The notes under the pieces are model-generated. The model was not told the origin of the DNA and made no database searches. It saw only the letters and a program-made list of their open reading frames with translations. Made by a program: the position numbers and the translations under genes. A DNA stretch of 64,000 nucleotides from Flavobacterium sp. Root186 (lineage in GTDB: Bacteria; Bacteroidota; Bacteroidia; Flavobacteriales; Flavobacteriaceae), in contig NZ_LMHW01000010.1 of assembly GCF_001428525.1 (NCBI RefSeq), positions 341 through 64,340 on the forward strand, in the 5' to 3' direction. This document shows positions 58,661 through 64,000 of the stretch, piece after piece; within the stretch, counting starts at the first letter, position 1; each line of letters begins with the position of its first letter.

Positions 58661-60688
58661 CTAAAGCAACCCCGCTCTCTTCAATAAAGCTTCTGGTTTC
58701 GGTTCCTGACCTCTGAAACGTTTGTATAAAGTCATCGGATGTTCTGTTCCTCCTTTAGAAAGCACATTATCTTTAAATTTCTTTGCTACTTCTGCATTGA
58801 AAATCCCTTTTTCCTGAAAGTATTCAAAAGCATCTGCATCCAGAACTTCAGCCCATTTGTAGCTGTAATATCCAGAAGAATAACCGCCTTGAAAAATATG
58901 AGAAAAGGCAGTACTCATCGCATTTTCTTTTACATCTGGATACAATTGTGTATTAGCAAATTGTTGGGTTTCAAAAGCTTTTAAATCTGTAATGGGAGTT
59001 GGATCTTGTCCGTGCCATGCCATATCTAAAAGTCCAAAACTTAACTGGCGCAAAGTTGCTAAGCCTTCTTGAAAACTCGCACTTTCTTTAATTTTCTGAA
59101 CATACTCAATCGGAATAATTTCTCCGGTTTCATAATGATTGGCAAACAAAGCTAAAGCTTCCGGTTCGTAACACCAGTTTTCCATAATCTGACTTGGTAA
59201 TTCTACGAAATCCCAGTAAACTGAAGTTCCTGATAAACTTGGATAAACTGTGTCCGCAAGCATTCCGTGTAAACCGTGCCCAAACTCGTGGAATAAAGTT
59301 GTAACTTCATTAAAAGTTAATAATGAAGGTTTCGTTTCGGTTGGTTTTGTAAAATTACAAACGTTCGAAATGTGCGGTCTTTCGTTTACGCCATCTTTTA
59401 CGTATTGCGATTTAAACGAAGTCATCCAGGCACCGTTTCTTTTTCCTTTTCTTGGGAAGAAATCAGCATAGAAAATCGAAACCAAATTGTTATTTGCATC
59501 TCTTACTTCATAAGTAGTAACTTCTTCGTGATATTTATCGATATCAAAAACTTCGGTAAACGTTAAACCATATAATTTTTTGGCAACCGTAAAGGCACCG
59601 TCTAAAACTTTTTCTAACTGGAAATAAGGTTTCAGTTTTTCATCATCTAAATTAAAAAGCTGTTGTTTTAATTTTTCAGAATAATAAGCACCATCCCATT
59701 TTTCTAATTGCTCGATTCCGTCCAGCTCTTTTGCAAAAGCAGTTAATTCCGCAAATTCTTTTTGAGCTGCCGGTTTTGCTTTTGCTAATAAATCATTTAA
59801 GAAAGAGAAAACTTTCTCCGGGCTTTCGGCCATTCTTTCTTCCAGAACAAAATGTGCATGCGTTTTATAACCTAATAAATTGGCTCTTTCAAAACGCAAT
59901 TTGGCAATTTTTAAAACATTTTCCTGATTATCAAATTCGTTGTTCTGAAACGCTTTTGCACCAAAGGCAATTGCCATTTTTTTACGCAATTCACGATTAT
60001 CTGCATAAGTCAAAAACGGAACATAACTTGGATGATCTAAAGTGAAAATCCAGCCTTCTTTTTCCTGATTTTTGGCTAATAACCTTGCCGCTTCTATTGT
60101 GCCTTCTGGTAAACCAGATAAATCTTTCTCATCTGTTAAATGCAATTCAAAAGCATTGGTTTCTGCTAAAACATTTTCACCAAACTGTAAACTCAATTTA
60201 GATAATTCTTTGTCAATTTCTCTTAATTGATTTTTCTTGTCTTCAGGCAAATTCGCTCCGTTTCTTGAAAAGCTTTTGTATTTTTTATCTAATAAAGTCG
60301 TTTGTTCCGGATTTAAGTTCAGACTTTCTTTTTGATCGTAAACGGCTTTTACTTTTGCAAATAATTCAGCGTTTAAACGAATATCATTTCCGAATTCTGA
60401 AAGTAAAGGCGAAACTTCCTGAGCAATTTTCTGCATCTCGTCATTTGTTTCAGCCGAATTCAAATTGAAGAAAATACTCGAAAGACGATCTAAAATATCG
60501 CCAGAAAAATCCATCGCCACGATGGTGTTTTCAAAAGTTGGCGCATCCGGATTATTTACGATGGCATCAATTTCGGCTTTAGCCAAAACAATTCCTTCCT
60601 GAAAAGCCGGAACGTAATCTTCGATTTTAATTTGAGAAAAAGGTGCAGTATTATGTTTGGTTATAAATTTTGAAAGTAAAACGCTCAT
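58661..60688 (-). CDS. M3 family metallopeptidase (oligopeptidase A/Dcp-like)
   Basis: A 675-residue zinc peptidase. The active site is LFHEFGHGLHGML (HExxH), with the third ligand Glu further on (VELPSQIMENW). The upstream helices and C-terminal part GGYSSGYYSYKWAEVLDADAF are typical. It degrades short peptides in the cytoplasm or periplasm. There is no clear signal peptide, so cytoplasmic. It stands alone. Confidence 0.95.
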   Translation of the reverse strand: MSVLLSKFITKHNTAPFSQIKIEDYVPAFQEGIVLAKAEIDAIVNNPDAPTFENTIVAMDFSGDILDRLSSIFFNLNSAETNDEMQKIAQEVSPLLSEFGNDIRLNAELFAKVKAVYDQKESLNLNPEQTTLLDKKYKSFSRNGANLPEDKKNQLREIDKELSKLSLQFGENVLAETNAFELHLTDEKDLSGLPEGTIEAARLLAKNQEKEGWIFTLDHPSYVPFLTYADNRELRKKMAIAFGAKAFQNNEFDNQENVLKIAKLRFERANLLGYKTHAHFVLEERMAESPEKVFSFLNDLLAKAKPAAQKEFAELTAFAKELDGIEQLEKWDGAYYSEKLKQQLFNLDDEKLKPYFQLEKVLDGAFTVAKKLYGLTFTEVFDIDKYHEEVTTYEVRDANNNLVSIFYADFFPRKGKRNGAWMTSFKSQYVKDGVNERPHISNVCNFTKPTETKPSLLTFNEVTTLFHEFGHGLHGMLADTVYPSLSGTSVYWDFVELPSQIMENWCYEPEALALFANHYETGEIIPIEYVQKIKESASFQEGLATLRQLSFGLLDMAWHGQDPTPITDLKAFETQQFANTQLYPDVKENAMSTAFSHIFQGGYSSGYYSYKWAEVLDADAFEYFQEKGIFNAEVAKKFKDNVLSKGGTEHPMTLYKRFRGQEPKPEALLKRAGLL

Positions 60689-60905
60689 TATGATATACTA
60701 TTTTTTATTAATTGAAGTCAAAATTTTTGAATTCCAAAGATAATACTTTATAGAAATCTAATCATCTATATAAAATCGATTGTGAGCATAAAATCCTCTT
60801 AAATTGTGTTATAGATATGTTATTTATTCCCTTCCTTGGTTTTAAAAGCGTAAATTGAAAAAAAGATTAGAATTATAAAATACTAATCATAATTAAAAAT
60901 AAAAA

Positions 60906-61577
60906 ATGATGAATTATCAAGTTGTAATAAAGAATATTGATACGGTTAATGAAGTTGAAGGGTATTGGTCAGATGAAGATTTTATTCAATTATTAGAAAA
61001 ATTCAACTATCCGGATGGAGCGACCGCTGAAAAAAGCAGTCTGCCTGAATTATTAGAAATGGCAATTTCTGATTATGAACCTAATGAAGCGGCACAGATT
61101 GTTTTAGAATATAAATTGGGAGAGGAATTAACCGAGGGTCAAATCGAGCAGATTTCGAACAATATGTTAATTGATAAAGTTTGTGAGGAATATCCGGAAA
61201 TACACATGCAAGGAACTTTGTTCCATGTCAATCAATTGCTTTTTAAAGCATACAATGGGAAATTTCCAAATGCAAAAGCTTCTGTAGTTCACTTTTCAAT
61301 GACACCAACCGATGGCGAAACACAAAAGTTAACCGCCGAAAATATTCTGAAATTATTGAACAATGGTTTGTCTGACAGAAATCTTATTAAAAGATTATTT
61401 GAAAATCAAATGTCTCAGAATATTCCGTTTCCGGAAGCAGAAAGTATTATCTGGGAATTGACCACAGAGGATGACATAAATTATAACCTCGTTACTTCAG
61501 AGAATTGGATAAATAAGGATGATGTAACAGCATCTGAATTTGAATCTATTTTGGAGGAAGTTGAAGATGAAGTATAA
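60906..61577 (+). CDS. hypothetical protein
   Basis: A 223-residue acidic, soluble protein without TM segments. The first part carries a strand (YQVVIKNIDTVNEVEGYW), followed by Asp/Glu-rich helices and the C-terminal tail FESILEEVEDEV. I do not recognise the family. Two adjacent ATGs (60906, 60909) could start it. It lies between the M3 gene (divergent) and purE (convergent). Confidence 0.6.
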   Translation: MMNYQVVIKNIDTVNEVEGYWSDEDFIQLLEKFNYPDGATAEKSSLPELLEMAISDYEPNEAAQIVLEYKLGEELTEGQIEQISNNMLIDKVCEEYPEIHMQGTLFHVNQLLFKAYNGKFPNAKASVVHFSMTPTDGETQKLTAENILKLLNNGLSDRNLIKRLFENQMSQNIPFPEAESIIWELTTEDDINYNLVTSENWINKDDVTASEFESILEEVEDEV

Positions 61578-61590
61578 TTTATAAATTTTT

Positions 61591-61697
61591 TGTTTCACTG
61601 AGACTCGCAAAAAAAGCACAGAGATTCGCAAAGTTTCTATAATAATATAAAAATCTTAGCGAATCTCTGCGTTTTTCTTTGTGTAACTCTGCGGAAT
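61591..61697. repeat. palindromic repeat, family D, copy 2
   Basis: Imperfect arms ACTCGCAAAAAAAGCACAGAGATTCGCAAAG... and CTTAGCGAATCTCTGCGTTTTTCTTTGTG... pair around ~40 central bases. It is related to the large repeat at 28189-28427 (GCAAAG/CTCTGCG core). Between the hypothetical gene (+) and purE (-). Confidence 0.7.
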
Positions 61698-61701
61698 AAT
61701 T

Positions 61702-62187
61702 CTATTTTTTCAAACCTTCAGCCGCTTTATTAACTGCAGCTTTCAATTCTTCTTTATAAGAAATAATAGTGTCTAAAACTTTTTTATCGTGACTTCCAAT
61801 AATTTGTGCCGCTAAAATTCCAGCATTTTTTGCTCCGTTCAAAGCCACAGTTGCAACAGGAACGCCGCCTGGCATTTGAAGAATCGATAAAACCGAATCC
61901 CATCCATCAATAGAATTACTTGATTTTACAGGAACTCCAATTACAGGAAGAGGCGACATAGAAGCCACCATTCCTGGTAAATGCGCTGCACCGCCCGCAC
62001 CGGCAATAATTACCGAAATTCCGCGTGTATGTGCATTTTTACTAAAATCGAATAATTTTTCCGGCGTTCTGTGTGCCGAAACGATATCTACTTCAACTTC
62101 TACATTAAATTGTTTTAATATGTCGATGGCATCCTGCATGACTGGCATGTCTGAGATGCTTCCCATTATAATGGCTACTTTGCTCAT
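61702..62187 (-). CDS. purE: 5-(carboxyamino)imidazole ribonucleotide mutase
   Basis: A 161-residue class I PurE. It moves the carboxyl group from N5 to C4 of the imidazole ring in purine synthesis. MGSISDMPVM at the start, SAHRTPEKLFDF and IIAGAGGAAHLPGMVA hold the phosphate loop and the catalytic His. The next upstream gene on this strand is purK, 115 bp away. Confidence 0.96.
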   Translation of the reverse strand: MSKVAIIMGSISDMPVMQDAIDILKQFNVEVEVDIVSAHRTPEKLFDFSKNAHTRGISVIIAGAGGAAHLPGMVASMSPLPVIGVPVKSSNSIDGWDSVLSILQMPGGVPVATVALNGAKNAGILAAQIIGSHDKKVLDTIISYKEELKAAVNKAAEGLKK

Positions 62188-62199
62188 TTGTTTTTTGTT

Positions 62200-62300
62200 T
62201 GTTTTGTTTCAAGTTTCAGGTTTCAAGTTTCAAGTTGTTGGAAACTGTAAACTCTGTTTGTTTAGTTTTAACTGAATACTGAAAACTGCGACTTGTCACT
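62200..62300. repeat. GAAACCTGAAACTTGAAAC/CAGTGATCA tract
   Basis: This gap between purK and purE contains CAAGTTTCAGGTTTCAAGTTTCAAG and TTGTCACTGATTATTGACCACTGATCAC. Both are simple-sequence-like relatives of the tracts at 45145 and 43735. No terminator-like hairpin is clear here. Confidence 0.55.
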
Positions 62301-62302
62301 GA

Positions 62303-63460
62303 TTATTGACCACTGATCACTTTAATAGTATTCTTAACTTTCTCAGCAATTCTTCTTGCTTCAACCATGTTTTCATTTACGATCGTAACGTGGCCCATTT
62401 TTCTAAACGGACGAGTTTGTTTTTTACCGTAGATATGCGGCGTAACTCCGTCCCATCCTAAAATAGTTTCGATATTTTCATATACTACATCTCCAGAAAA
62501 CCCTTCGGCACCAACTAAATTTACCATAATTCCGGCAACTTTACTGTCTGTATTTCCTAACGGAAGATCTAAAATAGCGCGTAAATGATTTTCGAATTGT
62601 GAAGTATAACTGGCTTCAATAGAATAATGTCCTGAATTGTGTGGACGAGGAGCGACTTCATTAACCAAAATCTCATCTTCATGAGTTTGGAACATTTCCA
62701 CAGCCAAAAGCCCAACATGATTGAATTTTTCTGAAACATTCAAAGCAATTGCTCTGGCTTTTTCTGCCACTTTTTCATCGATTCTTGCAGGGCAGATTAC
62801 GTATTCAACCTGATTTGCTTCGGGGTGAAATTCCATTTCTACAACTGGATACGTTTTAATTTCTCCTGATGGATTTCTTACCACAATTACCGCTAATTCA
62901 TTTTTGAAAGGAACCATTGTTTCTGCAATACATTCTACATTTGGTAAATCGTCCATATCAGAAATCTGGCGGATCACTTTTACGCCATTTCCGTCGTAAC
63001 CAAACTCAGTGCATTTCCAAACAAACGGAATGGTGATTTCATTATTTCCAACTGATTTTTGCAAATGTGTTGGACTTTCAAAACGTAAATAAGCAGCAGT
63101 TGGGATATTACTTTCGGTATAAAAATCTTTTTGAGTTCCTTTATTTTGAATTCCTTTTAAAGTCTTTGGTGATGGATATACTTTTAAGCCTTCGTTTTCT
63201 AATTGTGTTAAAGCTTCAAGGTTTACCAATTCGATTTCAAAAGTCAAAACATCGACTTGTTTCCCGAAATTATAAACCGTTTCATAATCCATTAAATCAC
63301 CCTGAAAGAATTTATTGCAGGCAATTTTACTCGGCGCTTCGTCACTCGGATCTAAAACATAAGTTTGTATGTCAAATTTTCTGGTGTCGAACAAAAGCAT
63401 TTTGCCTAATTGTCCGCCGCCTAATATTCCTAATTTAAAATCAGAAGAAAAATAATTCAT
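62303..63460 (-). CDS. purK: N5-carboxyaminoimidazole ribonucleotide synthase
   Basis: A 385-residue ATP-grasp enzyme from the ATG at 63460 (MNYFSSDFKLGILGGGQLGKM). It converts AIR plus bicarbonate and ATP to N5-CAIR, the substrate of PurE. IPFVWKCTEFGYDGNGVKVI is the ATP-binding part, and VNEVAPRPHNSGHYSIEA holds the ligand/Mg site. The frame stays open upstream, but the Rossmann start fixes this position. A 25-bp inverted repeat lies just before it. Confidence 0.95.
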   Translation of the reverse strand: MNYFSSDFKLGILGGGQLGKMLLFDTRKFDIQTYVLDPSDEAPSKIACNKFFQGDLMDYETVYNFGKQVDVLTFEIELVNLEALTQLENEGLKVYPSPKTLKGIQNKGTQKDFYTESNIPTAAYLRFESPTHLQKSVGNNEITIPFVWKCTEFGYDGNGVKVIRQISDMDDLPNVECIAETMVPFKNELAVIVVRNPSGEIKTYPVVEMEFHPEANQVEYVICPARIDEKVAEKARAIALNVSEKFNHVGLLAVEMFQTHEDEILVNEVAPRPHNSGHYSIEASYTSQFENHLRAILDLPLGNTDSKVAGIMVNLVGAEGFSGDVVYENIETILGWDGVTPHIYGKKQTRPFRKMGHVTIVNENMVEARRIAEKVKNTIKVISGQ

Positions 63461-63535
63461 TTTGTGTTGTGTTTTTGCAAAGATACCTTTTAATCTTTTT
63501 TCAGCCAAAATTTCGTTGACTACTAGTTTTTTGTT

Positions 63536-63634
63536 AGCCACGAATTCACGAATTATTTTTTTCTTTATCTATAATAAAATTCTCAGTTAGCAAAACGTAA
63601 GTCAGAATCAAAAATAATTCGTGAATTCGTGGCT
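63536..63634. repeat. 25-bp inverted repeat before purK
   Basis: AGCCACGAATTCACGAATTA... (63536-63560) and its exact complement (63610-63634) enclose ~49 bases. AATTCGTG tracts of the same kind occur at 27118 and 50940. Confidence 0.8.
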
Positions 63635-63640
63635 GAAAAA

Positions 63641-64000
63641 TTATTTCTCGATTTTCTTCAGAACTTCGCGCGCAACGGCTTTGTATGCTGCGGAATGATC
63701 TCCGTAATCTTTATTTAAAATAACTTGAAGCTCAGGATGAATCCAGTCGTAATAATTTCCCAAGACATATAAGGTTCTTATAGAATAGGCTTTTGTCGCT
63801 ACTTTTACATCATTTATAAGCCAATCGAAACTAGCTTCAATACAATACTGAAGATTTTCTTCGGATAAAGAAATGCTGTTTTCGTCTTTTTTAAAATGTG
63901 ATTTTACTAAAAGCTGTACCACTTTTGCAATTGGCCTAAGTGCACTTTCATCTTTCAGAACTTTCAAATTAGAACAGAAAAAATCAAGGTGGGGCTGGAG
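63641..64000 (-). CDS. HEAT-like/unknown protein, C-terminal part (truncated by window)
   Basis: The last ~120 codons of a gene whose start lies beyond base 64000. The visible helices (LRPIAKVVQLLVKSHFKKDE, LQYCIEASFDWLIND, TKAYSIRTLYVLGNYYDWIHPELQVILN) suggest an alpha-helical repeat protein. The frame is open to the edge without a stop. The TTG at 63967 should not be taken as the true start. Confidence 0.6.
   Translation of the reverse strand, partial: LQPHLDFFCSNLKVLKDESALRPIAKVVQLLVKSHFKKDENSISLSEENLQYCIEASFDWLINDVKVATKAYSIRTLYVLGNYYDWIHPELQVILNKDYGDHSAAYKAVAREVLKKIEK

Noticed and set aside
1..64000. CRISPR arrays
   Set aside because: No run of regularly spaced identical repeats with unique spacers and no cas genes; the repeats seen are dispersed palindromes.

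Overview
The window looks like a chromosomal segment of a Flavobacterium or close relative (Bacteroidota). It is AT-rich, and gene starts follow A-rich leaders rather than strong Shine-Dalgarno sites. Promoter-like TTTG / TAnnTTTG boxes are present. Typical family members include MlaE/MlaF, an ExbB/ExbD pair with a Gly-rich TonB, a single-chain 949-residue glycine dehydrogenase, a GbsR/MarR regulator and many FtsX-type and short-chain dehydrogenase genes. Many intergenic gaps hold dispersed hairpin repeats. Species is inferred, not proven.

Layout. 1-107: 3' end of a 5S rRNA gene and its terminator, so an rRNA operon ends here. 0.5-4.1 kb: small stress or unknown genes with endonuclease V and a Cys/Gly-tailed membrane protein. 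4.1-8.0 kb: two short-chain dehydrogenase units with their AraC and Crp/Fnr regulators. 8.1-14.2 kb: a MacB-like ABC exporter divergent from an NtrC-type response regulator/histidine kinase pair. 14.2-23.7 kb: an accessory stretch of lipoproteins, an HxlR regulator with two dehydrogenases, a PQQ-type propeller protein, a ToxR-like membrane transcription factor, a MarR regulator, a VOC protein, unknown genes and several repeats. 23.7-24.2 kb: tRNA-Val, a GIY-YIG nuclease ORF and a tRNA-like pseudogene, arranged like a small mobile unit. 24.4-32 kb: folC, exbB/exbD, tonB, an amino-acid dehydrogenase, a chalcone-isomerase-like protein and an acyl-CoA dehydrogenase. 32-39.7 kb: a Crp/Fnr regulator, a thiol peroxidase/YHS/DoxX/DinB run, an NRDE/ATP-grasp/LysE run, an M28 peptidase, an SDR and a SprT-like protein. 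39.8-48.1 kb: the MlaE/F transporter, a glycosyltransferase, a methyltransferase, a KAS III-like enzyme and gcvP. 48.3-54.7 kb: a membrane/lipid cluster (UbiA-like, SRPBCC, TIGR01777, fatty acid desaturase, small membrane paralogues, DUF2071) headed by a GbsR/MarR regulator. 55-57.8 kb: a three-gene cassette (small beta-rich protein, DUF1842-like protein, membrane-anchored heme-c protein). 57.9-64 kb: a SanA-like protein, an M3 peptidase, an unknown gene, purE, purK and a truncated HEAT-like gene at the edge.

The strongest unexpected signals are regulatory or mobile. (1) A GIY-YIG/tRNA-like unit lies next to tRNA-Val, and the nuclease frame runs up to and, after one frame shift, through the tRNA-like sequence. 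(2) The same 26-bp dyad occurs before the GbsR/MarR gene and before the operon downstream of it. (3) The same 19-bp near-palindrome occurs before a Crp/Fnr gene and before the following dehydrogenase. (4) Six GTTAC units lie between an HxlR gene and its divergent target. (5) Two tandem genes of the 55-kb cassette share a structured-looking leader. (6) Several families of dispersed imperfect palindromes occur. No CRISPR array, complete transposon or prophage was seen.
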